Positions 1 through 7,324 of a DNA stretch of 22,938 nucleotides are shown in pieces. The stretch's first letter is position 1. Every line of letters begins with the position of its first letter. Where the stretch lies: contig DAINSQ010000075.1 of assembly GCA_036741235.1 (NCBI GenBank), forward strand, positions 1 to 22,938. The letters run 5' to 3'. The notes below the pieces were generated by a model, which saw nothing but the letters and a program-made list of their open reading frames with translations, was not told where the DNA came from and searched no databases. The translations under genes were made by a program, and so were the position numbers. The stretch is from JABWBR01 sp036741235. Lineage in GTDB: Bacteria; Bacteroidota; Bacteroidia; Chitinophagales; Saprospiraceae.

Positions 1-40
1 TCCCTCCCTCTCACCCTCTCACCCTCCCTCCCTCAAACTC
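1..40. repeat. C/T-rich low-complexity tract
   Basis: The first 40 bases are almost pure C and T with short tandem units (CCCTCTCA-like, CTCC) in head-to-tail order. It is cut by the window edge, so its real length is unknown. It lies upstream of the first gene with no open frame that resembles a protein. A simple-sequence intergenic repeat is the plain reading. A 5-bp stem (AGCCG/CGGCT, 41-54) follows directly. Confidence 0.5.
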
Positions 41-72
41 AGCCGGCCTCGGCTAACCCGGTATGCTCTTTC

Positions 73-96
73 GCGATGGGTATAAAACGCCATCGC
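73..96. other. Perfect 7-bp inverted repeat upstream of the first gene
   Basis: GCGATGG (73-79) and CCATCGC (90-96) are exact reverse complements around a 10-base loop. It lies about 95 bases before the first start codon, in non-coding sequence. It could be a leader hairpin or the terminator of a gene beyond the window edge, but no T-run follows it on the plus strand. Function unknown. Confidence 0.3.
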
Positions 97-190
97 TACG
101 GAGCGCGGAGGGCGACTTGGCGAGGGGGCGATTTAGGGGGACTGTTGGACTTTGGGACTTCACGGATCTTTATATGTCAATCTATTTTGT

Positions 191-994
191 ATGAAAACCT
201 GGATAACCGGAGTTTGTGCGTTTTTTTTCCTGGGATTGCAAATTGCTTTTGCACAGCAAAGCTCGCAGGATGTGATCTACCTTAAAGACGGCACGGCCTA
301 CTGGGGTACAATCATCGATGAGGGCATGAGCAGCCGCATATTGATCCGGCTCAGCGGCGGCAATGTGGTGGTAGTGGAAGGACGGGATGTAGAGCGTATT
401 GAACGGGGGCAAAAAGGCAAACCGCAACCTGCTGCCAAAAAGAAGGCGCCGGCGCCGAAACAGAAAAAGGCTAAGTCGCCGAAAGGCCCTAAAGATTATG
501 CTTTTCAGGAAAAAGGTATCTACCACACGATGTCTATAGGCGCGCTGATGGGTAGAGAGGAAAACAGCAATCCTGTGGGGCTTGCTATTCACCACACTAC
601 CGGGTATATGTTTAACCGGCAGTTGGGCTTGGGCCTGGGGATCGGCTTTGACCACTACGCCACCGGCGGCACGGAATCGGTACTACCGGTATTTGGAGAA
701 GTGAGAGGTTATTTGAGTAAAGAGAAAATAGCGCCGTATTACGCCATCAACGGCGGCTACGGCTTTGCGCTGCGGCGGCTACGAAAAGACGTGGAGGAGG
801 CCGAAGGCGGCTGGGTAATCCATCCCGCCTTAGGGCTTCGCATCGGCGCCGACCGGCAAAAAAATGCTTTTATTGATATTGGGTATCGCTTTCAGCGTGC
901 TACTTATACCACTATTTTCCCCTTCAGCGGCGACGTGCAGGTTAAGGATTACCAGTACCGGCGCCTTACGCTGAGGTTGGGGATGGTGTTTTAG
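191..994 (+). CDS. Predicted outer-membrane beta-barrel protein with N-terminal small beta domain
   Basis: A 267-residue secreted protein of no known specific function. The ATG at 191 is preferred over an in-frame ATG at 152 because it opens directly onto a signal peptide (Lys2, hydrophobic core 6-20, AFA-Q cleavage near 21/22). Residues 28-72 hold the motif VIYLKDGTAYWGTI...DVERIERG, a small beta domain frequent in secreted Bacteroidota proteins. Residues 75-101 form a Lys/Pro/Ala-rich linker. From about 108 on there are alternating aromatic and glycine-rich strands, ending in Arg-Leu-Gly-Met-Val-Phe; a C-terminal Phe is typical of outer-membrane barrels. It precedes the sigma factor gene by 97 bases and may be its own unit. 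The barrel assignment rests on strand pattern and terminal Phe, so the exact family is uncertain. Confidence 0.8.
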   Translation: MKTWITGVCAFFFLGLQIAFAQQSSQDVIYLKDGTAYWGTIIDEGMSSRILIRLSGGNVVVVEGRDVERIERGQKGKPQPAAKKKAPAPKQKKAKSPKGPKDYAFQEKGIYHTMSIGALMGREENSNPVGLAIHHTTGYMFNRQLGLGLGIGFDHYATGGTESVLPVFGEVRGYLSKEKIAPYYAINGGYGFALRRLRKDVEEAEGGWVIHPALGLRIGADRQKNAFIDIGYRFQRATYTTIFPFSGDVQVKDYQYRRLTLRLGMVF

Positions 995-1050
995 TTTTTG
1001 GGTTGATCCCGAACTTCATTCGGGACAAGTTGTGCTAATTTGCTGATTTG

Positions 1051-1085
1051 ACAACATACAACCGACAACCCACAACTCACAACCA
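1051..1085. repeat. Five degenerate ACAACNN heptads in front of the sigma gene
   Basis: Five consecutive 7-base units all start with ACAAC: ACAACAT, ACAACCG, ACAACCC, ACAACTC, ACAACCA. The phase is kept exactly over 35 bases, and the array ends 6 bases before the ATG at 1092. The unit matches the reverse complement of the GTTGTAG heptads at 9638-9728 and the ACAACCT heptads at 6103-6136, so this appears to be a decayed copy of the same family. Confidence 0.65.
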
Positions 1086-1091
1086 GGATTT

Positions 1092-1652
1092 ATGTCATCG
1101 CAAAAACAGTACGCAGATAAGGAGTTGGTAGAGGGTTGCGCTCGCAACGACCGCTTCTCGCAGGAAATGCTGTATCGCAAGTATTTCCCGGCGATGATGC
1201 GTATGTGTATGCGATATACCAGCGACAAAGAGGTCGCCATGGAAATTGTCAACAACGGCTTTTTGAGGGTTTTTCAAAAAATACATTTGTACGGTTTTAC
1301 CGGATCGCTCGAGGGGTGGATACGCAGGCTGGTATTTCACAGCGTTTCCGACTATTTCCGAAAAAACGATTCGCCGGTGTATTTCATGGATATTGAAGAC
1401 CGGGATGCGCCTACCCGCGAAAATGCCCTCAACAAATTATATCTCGAAGATATTTTGCAGCTGGTTGATCAATTGCCCGACGCAACGCGCGAAGTGTTCT
1501 GGTTGTACGCAGTAGAAGGGTATACCCATGTTGAGATCGCCGAAAAAATACAAATCAGCGTGGGCACTTCAAAATGGCATTTGTCCATGGCGAGGCAGAA
1601 GTTGAAGCAATTAATCCAAACATTTTACAATAACGCCAATTATGCAGGATAA
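1092..1652 (+). CDS. ECF-type RNA polymerase sigma-70 family factor
   Basis: A 186-residue extracytoplasmic-function sigma factor that would direct RNA polymerase to a small regulon. Region 2 spans about residues 24-92, including LYRKYFPAMMRMCMRYTSD and EIVNNGFLRVFQKI. Region 4 spans about 119-174, with LPDATREVFWLYAVEGYTHVEIA as the helix-turn-helix lead-in, then GTSKWHLSMARQKLKQ. The recognition helix has Trp-His where relatives usually have Ser-Arg/Gln. Regions 1 and 3 are absent and the length is normal for ECF factors. The last 11 bases overlap the next gene, whose ATG at 1642 lies inside this reading frame, suggesting translational coupling. The downstream protein has a cytoplasmic tail and one membrane helix, as an anti-sigma factor would, so it is the likely partner. 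The target promoters cannot be told from the window. Confidence 0.93.
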   Translation: MSSQKQYADKELVEGCARNDRFSQEMLYRKYFPAMMRMCMRYTSDKEVAMEIVNNGFLRVFQKIHLYGFTGSLEGWIRRLVFHSVSDYFRKNDSPVYFMDIEDRDAPTRENALNKLYLEDILQLVDQLPDATREVFWLYAVEGYTHVEIAEKIQISVGTSKWHLSMARQKLKQLIQTFYNNANYAG

Positions 1653-2964
1653 TTACGATAACGGTGTTGACCAGTCCTTTGTCGATCGGGGCTGGGACGA
1701 GATGCGCCGGCTGTTGGACCGAGAGATGCCCGCAGCGCCTGCATCGCATAAACCCTCCCGGCGGATATTACCGCTGTGGCAGCTGGCCGCTGCATGTATT
1801 TCCGCCATTTTATTGGGCGGAGTATACCTGTGGAATACGGCTTCGCCCGGTGTTGCGCCGCCGCAGGCAGAAGCCGGCCGCGCAAGCCGGAATTACTCGC
1901 CTGCCATGCATAACAATAACAGCGACGCCGGATGCGATGATGCGCCGGCGGTTGAAACTGAAAGCATCGCCGCCGCACATAAGAATACCGGCGGCAATTT
2001 CGAGCCTGGAAAGTCGAATATCCCGCTTTTTAATAACGGTGTTGCCAATGCGGTTGAAGCGCTTGCTTATTCAAAAAACAGCATTTATACAACGTCTGAT
2101 GAAGGCGCCGATTGGCATGCAAACCAATCTGTAACCGCAGCGAAAGAAACAACGCCAGAGCCGACAGTACATTCGGTTATACAAAACAGCTCATTAATGC
2201 CGCCCGTTGAAAAGCTGTCCAGCGTCGAAATGTCGCTTGATACTCGAGCCTTGGCTATGGATGCTGATGTGAACAAAATGAAGTTGACGCCAGGGTGGCT
2301 GCCCGACGATATGGCATTGTCCTCCGGCGTTATAGCCGGCAATTTCGCTATGCTGGAGGGCTTTCAGGTCGGTATTGACGCCCGGTATGCGCTGGGCGGC
2401 AAGTGGTCGTTGGTATCCAGTCCGGCCTATCGCTTTCAGCGCCAGGAGCTTTCCTTGCAAGTGGAGTCAGCAGTAGTAACAACCGGTTCTGTAACCCTTG
2501 ATGGCCAGTTTGGGGTATTAAGCGAATCGGCAGAGCCCAACAGCAACCTGGCGGGTGCTTCAACGTATTTCACGTTGCTCAAAAACCACTACGTTGATGT
2601 GCCCGTGCAAATAGGTTATCAAGTTGGCGCGCGTTTTCGCCTGGAAGCCGGGCCCAGCTTCTCTTATCTAGCCGGCGTATACGAGGGTTCGCCCACCGGC
2701 AGCGCGCTCGAAGCCGATATGCAGCAAAATTATATTTCAAATCCTGATAGCCGCTCTTGGTATAGCGCCGCGGCAAACGATAAGTTAGACCCCGTATACT
2801 TCAACCGCCTGGATGTGGGGCTCAACCTGGGCTTTACCTACCGGCCCGCTCAATGGCTGGGCCTGCGTTTGCAATACAGGCAAGGGTTTGTAGATATGCT
2901 TAAAACCCAAGCTTACGAACTTCGCAACAGGCAGTTGGCGCTTTCTACGCTGGTTTATTTTTAA
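1642..2964 (+). CDS. Membrane protein: putative anti-sigma-like N-terminus joined to a beta-barrel-like C-terminal domain
   Basis: A 440-residue protein of unknown function. Residues 1-41 are polar and probably cytoplasmic, with the motif WDEMRRLLDREMP (18-30). Residues 43-65 (around LPLWQLAAACISAILLGG) form one strongly hydrophobic helix and there is no cleavable signal peptide. Residues 66-225 are a low-complexity Ala/Asn/Ser/Glu-rich linker. Residues 228-440 have alternating strands such as FQVGIDARYALGGKWSL, DVPVQIGYQVG and LGLRLQYRQGF, ending in LSTLVYF, as in porin-like outer-membrane domains. The gene starts inside the sigma factor gene. By position and topology the N-terminus could restrain the sigma factor, with the C-terminus sensing at or in the outer membrane. 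I see no zinc-binding anti-sigma or FecR signature, so that role is inference. Confidence 0.75.
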   Translation: MQDNYDNGVDQSFVDRGWDEMRRLLDREMPAAPASHKPSRRILPLWQLAAACISAILLGGVYLWNTASPGVAPPQAEAGRASRNYSPAMHNNNSDAGCDDAPAVETESIAAAHKNTGGNFEPGKSNIPLFNNGVANAVEALAYSKNSIYTTSDEGADWHANQSVTAAKETTPEPTVHSVIQNSSLMPPVEKLSSVEMSLDTRALAMDADVNKMKLTPGWLPDDMALSSGVIAGNFAMLEGFQVGIDARYALGGKWSLVSSPAYRFQRQELSLQVESAVVTTGSVTLDGQFGVLSESAEPNSNLAGASTYFTLLKNHYVDVPVQIGYQVGARFRLEAGPSFSYLAGVYEGSPTGSALEADMQQNYISNPDSRSWYSAAANDKLDPVYFNRLDVGLNLGFTYRPAQWLGLRLQYRQGFVDMLKTQAYELRNRQLALSTLVYF

Positions 2965-3081
2965 TATTTATCGTAACTATTTAGCAGGTATCAATTAACG
3001 CGGAAGAAATAAAGTTAAACTCAAGGCTGATATTTTCGAGTAGTTGTACCCAGAATTTAGCGCATTACAGGAAGACAGGAT

Positions 3082-3184
3082 CCCCTTACTCACGCCCCCG
3101 GCCCCAGAAGGGGAGCCTTCCCGCAATGGGGGAAACCCCGGTTGTGGGTGGGGTTCCCCTTTAGGGGTTAGTTAGGGGTGCGGG
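3082..3184. repeat. G/C-rich imperfect inverted-repeat element
   Basis: About 100 bases made of CCCC and GGGG blocks. The outer arms (CCCCTTACTCACGCCCCC... from 3082, and AGGGGTTAGTTAGGGGTG from 3162) are imperfect reverse complements. An inner hairpin pairs GGGGAAACCCC (3129-3139) with GGGGTTCCCC (3150-3159) around a 10-base loop. It begins 118 bases after the stop at 2964 and contains no open frame. It resembles a small mobile or palindromic intergenic element more than a simple terminator, since no T-run follows. Other copies would have to be sought elsewhere in the genome. Confidence 0.5.
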
Positions 3185-3213
3185 TTCGCAATTCGCGAAT
3201 AACACGGTCAACC

Positions 3214-3230
3214 TAAATAGATACTATTTA
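3214..3230. promoter_or_regulatory. Perfect 7-bp inverted repeat, operator-like
   Basis: TAAATAG (3214-3220), a 3-base spacer ATA, and CTATTTA (3224-3230). The short spacer and AT-rich arms suit a dimeric protein-binding site better than an RNA hairpin. A 10-base palindrome ATTCGCGAAT lies just upstream at 3191-3200. No regulator can be assigned. Confidence 0.3.
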
Positions 3231-3256
3231 TCAATATCTTGTAGCAAAATACCCGG

Positions 3257-3289
3257 CTGAGTCAGGCAGAAAACAATTGCCTGACTCAG
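3257..3289. other. Strong 12-bp stem-loop in the intergenic region
   Basis: CTGAGTCAGGCA (3257-3268) and TGCCTGACTCAG (3278-3289) are exact reverse complements around a 9-base A-rich loop. G-U pairs could extend the stem on both sides in RNA. It is the longest perfect palindrome in this region. The bases after it on the plus strand are TTGTGTTGTTGGG, only moderately T-rich, so it is not a classic terminator, though it could end transcripts arriving from the gene ending at 2964. Confidence 0.5.
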
Positions 3290-3327
3290 TTGTGTTGTTG
3301 GGTATGGTGTATATTTCAAAAATTGTT

Positions 3328-3335
3328 TAATTTTG
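3328..3335 (+). promoter_or_regulatory. Candidate Bacteroidota -7 promoter element
   Basis: TAATTTTG fits the Bacteroidota primary-sigma -7 consensus TAnnTTTG at all fixed positions. A TTTG -33 element at the usual distance (about 3305-3308) is not present; the sequence there is TGGT. If used, transcription would begin near 3340 and give the T9SS-cargo gene a leader of roughly 175 bases that holds three hairpins. Confidence 0.3.
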
Positions 3336-3364
3336 CTTCGTCTACCCATCAAATATATCTCCTC

Positions 3365-3497
3365 AGTCAGTTTTGCTGACTATACGCTTCTATTGAGAAA
3401 ACTATAACAATTGGGAATTTATCGTTTTGGTAATCCTGAAACGATAAGAAATTATACGTTTATTCAACGTTAGCTTGAAGCGTTAGCGCTCTTCAAG
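3365..3497 (+). promoter_or_regulatory. Structured 5' leader: three successive hairpins before the T9SS-cargo gene
   Basis: Three exact inverted repeats follow one another. AGTCAG/CTGACT is at 3365-3381 with a 5-base loop. TTATCGTTT/AAACGATAA is at 3419-3447 with a 9-bp stem and 11-base loop. CTTGAAG/CTTCAAG is at 3474-3497 with a 10-base loop that contains AGCGCT. The last ends 21 bases before the ATG at 3519. A CGTTAGC direct repeat (3468 and 3481) overlaps the third. I do not recognise a known riboswitch class. The arrangement suggests an RNA leader or several binding sites. Confidence 0.4.
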
Positions 3498-3518
3498 GCT
3501 ATCAAACTATAATAACCG

Positions 3519-6014
3519 ATGAATAGATTAATCACTTTATGTCTGCTACTATGCGCTATTTACGCGCAAAGCCAAACCACGAAGACCTGGACAGGAGCTA
3601 CCGGCAATTGGGAAGTTGATGCCAACTGGTCGCCCGCAGGCGTTCCCGGCCCGCTTGATTCCGTTGTTATCACCGGCCTTGTCTCGCAGGTTACACTAAA
3701 CGGAAATGCCAACATAGCCGGCTTGTCAGTCGTCAACAGGGCTACCTTTAATCTGAACGGCAACAGTCTACAGGTTACAAGAGTAGCCAACATCTCGACC
3801 GGTCTGGCCGCCCCTACAAAAACAGCGGTCAACAACGGCTCGATAACCGCTGGGCGTTTTACGATTAACAATGCCGCCCTTACTGGCATGCAATTGGATT
3901 TTGTCGGCGGTGTTGGATCGAATTCCACCATTAACGGCACTGCGGAATTTTTTGGCGCCACGGTAATTACAAATAGCGCAACGGGGCCTACCGGCGCGAC
4001 GTTGAGTGTAGCCAGTACGTTAGCCAGCAATGTGGTTTTTCATGGGCCGGTTGAATTTATTCGCAATAACGCCATCAATATTGGCGGTCAAGGAACCGTG
4101 ACATTTCAAAACAACGCTACTTTTAATACCCTGACGGCCACCGGCGTATTAAATTTCGCCATCCAGGGACAGGTTGTTTTTAATGATACCGTGTATCTGA
4201 ACAATGCTTTGGGCCTTGGCAACGTCAATTTTGGCAACTCAGGAGGAACTACCACCTTTAATGAGCCGGGCCCTCTTCAGACTTCTACCGGTTACGTCGG
4301 AGCGACGATGAATATTAATAACCTGACGCAAACCGGGCCTGCAACCAACGGTTTGTTTATTTTGACCACCAATCTTGTGATTAACAACGCTACTTTCTCC
4401 GGTGGATTTTCCTCTGTTAGCAATAACCTTACGCTGACGAGCTCGTCGTTTAACGGTGTCAATAATTTCGAATCCAATTTGATGGCAGTTGGTTCTTGTA
4501 ATTTTAACCAGGCAGGAGGAGCTACCACATTTACCAAAACGCCGGGTGGGCAAGCCAACTGGCCTGGCAATAATACCTTCCACGGAGATTTGACGTTTAT
4601 CCGCAATGCCGACAACCGTGTCAATCTGGCCAATGCAGGGGGAAATACTTATCTGGGTGATGTGACCTTTGATAATACCTCCAGCATCAATACTAATTTC
4701 TTTCCTTTTTCCGGCGCAGGTTTTACCAGCTCTTTTCACGGCAATATCACGCTGCTGGGCACTACTGAAATCAATTTGGGAATTGGCAGGATGGAAATCG
4801 CCGGCGCCGCCGGTACGCGCACTTTTTCTGCCGAATCCCTTTTGCCTCACATTGTGGATACCCTTATTATGAATGCCGATAGTGCGGAATTGGAGTTGCT
4901 CAACGGGCTGGATGTGAGAGGACAACTTATTCTTTCTGACGGCATTATCAACACTGCCGGCGGAATATTCAGGATATTGGACGATGCAACCACCCTGGGC
5001 GGCGCCGATTCGACCCATGTCAGCGGTCCTATGGTTAAAATAGGCAACGATGCTTATATTTTTCCTATTGGAGATAGAGGCTTCTACGCCCCGCTGAGCA
5101 TTTCAGCGCCGCTCAATATTACTGATACGTACGCTGCGCAGTATTACAAGCAAAATCCGTCTGTGGGCGGTTTCCCGCCGGCCAACACCGGCGTTGATAT
5201 TGATCACGTGAGCGTCAAGGAATACTGGGCTATTGCCGGCGGGCTTTCTCCGCTCGTCGTGACCATCAGTTGGGATGCGCGCAGCGGAGGCGTCACTAAT
5301 CCAATCGACCTCCGCGTAGTGCAATGGAACGGCATTTTGTGGGCCGACGCCGGCAACGGCGCCTGGACAGGCACTACGGCCAGCGGTACGATTTCTACTG
5401 CCGGTACGATAGCCACCGGGCTGCCCGTTTATCTTACCCTGGCTTCAAACACGCCCTTACCGGCTAATCCATTGCCCATTGAGTTATTGTCGTTTACCGC
5501 TCGCCCCGACGGCGATAAGGTGCAAATCAATTGGGTTACCGCTACTGAAACCAATAATGACTATTTTACCGTAGAACGCAGCGTCGACGGCCGCATTTTT
5601 GAAGCCATCGGCCAACTGCCCGGCGCCGGTACCAGTATTACTCCCAATTATTATGCAATGACCGATGTAACGCCGCTCAAGGGGCTTTCCTACTACCGCC
5701 TTCGCCAAACCGATTTTGACGGCTCTTCTCAGGTGAGCGATATAGTGAGCATTTTTATGGAAAATGAAGTTGTAGGCGATATCCAGGTCTTCCCTAATCC
5801 CGTTGAAACCGGTACTTTGCAAATATACGCCGCCAATATACCCGAGTCGGCGCCCATCCGCCTGCTTAATGCCTACGGCCAACAAGTCGCTACGGCGGTT
5901 GTACTAAGCCAGGGTTACTGGCAGATGGATACTTCAAGGCTGGCGCCCGGGATGTATTTCCTCTATACTACTGCAAATAATACCGGTAAAGGATATAAGG
6001 TGGTGGTGAGATAG
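3519..6014 (+). CDS. Secreted repeat-rich protein with T9SS type A C-terminal sorting domain
   Basis: An 831-residue exported protein. The ATG at 3519 opens a signal peptide (MNRLITLCLLLCAIYAQSQ), exporting it by Sec. Residues about 20-55 hold the motif TKTWTGATGNWEVDANWSP, common at the start of secreted Bacteroidota and verrucomicrobial beta-helix proteins. Residues about 55-500 are Asn/Thr/Gly-rich with short recurring strands (xxTFNNxxTF-like), consistent with a right-handed beta-helix. From 652 (LPIELLSFTARPDGDKVQINW) comes an Ig/FN3-like domain that often precedes the sorting signal. Residues 757-831 (VFPNPVETGT... APGMYFLYTT... KVVVR) are a T9SS type A domain that would lead to surface attachment or release. 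No catalytic motif is visible; adhesion or a structural role is possible. The T9SS machinery itself is not in this window. Confidence 0.9.
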   Translation: MNRLITLCLLLCAIYAQSQTTKTWTGATGNWEVDANWSPAGVPGPLDSVVITGLVSQVTLNGNANIAGLSVVNRATFNLNGNSLQVTRVANISTGLAAPTKTAVNNGSITAGRFTINNAALTGMQLDFVGGVGSNSTINGTAEFFGATVITNSATGPTGATLSVASTLASNVVFHGPVEFIRNNAINIGGQGTVTFQNNATFNTLTATGVLNFAIQGQVVFNDTVYLNNALGLGNVNFGNSGGTTTFNEPGPLQTSTGYVGATMNINNLTQTGPATNGLFILTTNLVINNATFSGGFSSVSNNLTLTSSSFNGVNNFESNLMAVGSCNFNQAGGATTFTKTPGGQANWPGNNTFHGDLTFIRNADNRVNLANAGGNTYLGDVTFDNTSSINTNFFPFSGAGFTSSFHGNITLLGTTEINLGIGRMEIAGAAGTRTFSAESLLPHIVDTLIMNADSAELELLNGLDVRGQLILSDGIINTAGGIFRILDDATTLGGADSTHVSGPMVKIGNDAYIFPIGDRGFYAPLSISAPLNITDTYAAQYYKQNPSVGGFPPANTGVDIDHVSVKEYWAIAGGLSPLVVTISWDARSGGVTNPIDLRVVQWNGILWADAGNGAWTGTTASGTISTAGTIATGLPVYLTLASNTPLPANPLPIELLSFTARPDGDKVQINWVTATETNNDYFTVERSVDGRIFEAIGQLPGAGTSITPNYYAMTDVTPLKGLSYYRLRQTDFDGSSQVSDIVSIFMENEVVGDIQVFPNPVETGTLQIYAANIPESAPIRLLNAYGQQVATAVVLSQGYWQMDTSRLAPGMYFLYTTANNTGKGYKVVVR

Positions 6015-6020
6015 GGGGCG

Positions 6021-6136
6021 TTGTAGGTTCTCTGTTTGTTTATAGGTTTATAGGTTTATAATACGCTTATTCATAAACCCATAAACTCTTAAACTTATAA
6101 ACGAACCTACAACCTACAACCTACAACCTTACAACC
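6021..6136. terminator. Long imperfect hairpin with ACAACCT heptads between convergent genes
   Basis: The left arm (6021-6060, TTGTAGGTTC then GTTTATAGGTTTATAGGTTTAT) and right arm (6073-6112, ATAAACCCATAAACTC... then GAACCTACAA) are near reverse complements over about 40 bases with a short centre. The right arm runs on into tandem ACAACCT heptads up to 6136. The element fills almost the whole gap between two genes that end toward each other (stops at 6014 and 6139), so a bidirectional transcription end is likely. Its outer unit is the same heptad as in the arrays at 1051 and 9638. Confidence 0.6.
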
Positions 6137-6138
6137 GC

Positions 6139-7260
6139 CTACACCACGGTCATCTCCGGATGCGATTTACCTTCTTGTAATAATGATTGGCAATACTCAT
6201 CGAGGTTTTTCCAACTTTTGCGATAATGCTTTTTCTGTCTGTTCTTCATGAACAAAATAAAAAACAGCTTTGGGAATAAATTGTCTTTAATAAAATAATC
6301 GGCTTCCAATTCCGTCGCTTCGGGCGATAATCTGCGGAGCGTAAATACCGTACTTGCTGTCTTTTGGACGTTGGTCTCGGTAAAGGAGACCACATCCTCC
6401 GCGTGTTTGTAATCGTGGGTGATCAGTATGGGGCCGCCCGAAAAGCAGCGGTGCGCCGAACCTTCCTGTATGATTTTGTGGTTAATATGTTCAATGCCTG
6501 CTTCCTGGCCCACCATCCAACTGGCGCGCCAGTGCAGGTCGACCAATACGCCGAAAACCAGTTCGACAGGGGCTTCTATAACGGTGGCGGAGTGAATCAT
6601 ATGGGTAGTAGCGCCGTCAATGCCGTACTCCTCCAATACCGGCTCGCCAACTTGTGCAAGTAGTGGCGCCAGAGTAAGGTACTCGTAGCTGACAGGCCCC
6701 GAATCATAATTCTCCTTGCCGCGTTGAAGTAGCGCCCAGGCTCTGGCGAGCTGCCCGGCATGCTCCATTACATCGGTGAGCGGCTTGGTAAACAACGCAT
6801 ATTCGGGATGGGTAATGCCGTTTTTGAGCAATTGATGAATTGTAATGACCTCTTGTCCGTATATTTTGGTAGACGATTTGACTTTGTTTTGAGTTACCTC
6901 GCCATAGTGCGCCACCATTTTTAGCGTAAGTTGGTGAGCAATTGCGCAGGCGCTGCAGTTGCATATGCGAAATCGCTCGTATTTGTGCAAATGTTGATGA
7001 AAATTGACGAACATTCGGCGGACCTGATCCAGCAACCGGGAGGCGTCGGGCGCAGCGCCATAACGATAAAACAGGATGGCGTCGCCTTCAATAGCTGAGA
7101 CCTGCATGCCGAGCTCATTGGCATCGATCAACACCTGCAGCAGTTCTTCGATGATGTATCTGCTATGCGAAATTTCGGTTTCGCCGGTGAAAAGGCCGTA
7201 ACCGCTGATGTCGGTCATGAACAAGAGCGCAGGAGCTACGGAATCGGCGGTGGTTGACAT
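6139..7260 (-). CDS. DUF2652 cyclase-homology protein with C-terminal SRPBCC-like domain
   Basis: A 373-residue, probably cytosolic, two-domain protein. Residues 9-150 resemble a class III nucleotide cyclase fold: LLFMTDISGYG (12-22) carries the first metal-site Asp (D17), and AIEGDAILFY (56-65) the second (D60). By hand alignment the base-selecting Lys is replaced (A56), and the Asn and Arg that stabilise the transition state are missing in KIYGQEVITIHQLLK, so cyclase activity is doubtful. A Cys cluster C100/C102/C105 interrupts the domain. Residues about 222-360 (SATVIEAPVELVFGVLVDLHWRASW...) read like an SRPBCC/START-type hydrophobic-ligand domain. It follows tilS by 64 bases on the same strand. 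Function is not established; the DUF2652 name is a family call from memory of the motif pattern. Confidence 0.8.
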   Translation of the reverse strand: MSTTADSVAPALLFMTDISGYGLFTGETEISHSRYIIEELLQVLIDANELGMQVSAIEGDAILFYRYGAAPDASRLLDQVRRMFVNFHQHLHKYERFRICNCSACAIAHQLTLKMVAHYGEVTQNKVKSSTKIYGQEVITIHQLLKNGITHPEYALFTKPLTDVMEHAGQLARAWALLQRGKENYDSGPVSYEYLTLAPLLAQVGEPVLEEYGIDGATTHMIHSATVIEAPVELVFGVLVDLHWRASWMVGQEAGIEHINHKIIQEGSAHRCFSGGPILITHDYKHAEDVVSFTETNVQKTASTVFTLRRLSPEATELEADYFIKDNLFPKLFFILFMKNRQKKHYRKSWKNLDEYCQSLLQEGKSHPEMTVV

Positions 7261-7324
7261 AGTTCAAGTTTTTTTGAAGCGCAATTGCAAATCTTTAATG
7301 CAAAAAGAGCGGCTATTGGTTCAA

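Noticed and set aside
76..285. 69-codon open frame overlapping the first gene
   Set aside because: It runs through the 73-96 inverted repeat and out of frame into the signal peptide of the gene at 191, with no protein-like features.
2965..3518. A small protein or tRNA gene in the long gap
   Set aside because: No cloverleaf with a TTCGA-type arm was found, and no open frame of useful length with a start. The gap is explained by inverted repeats instead.
4239..5018. Antisense open frame of 259 codons inside the T9SS-cargo gene
   Set aside because: It comes from the low-complexity Asn/Thr/Gly repeat region read backward and has no signal, domain or start context.
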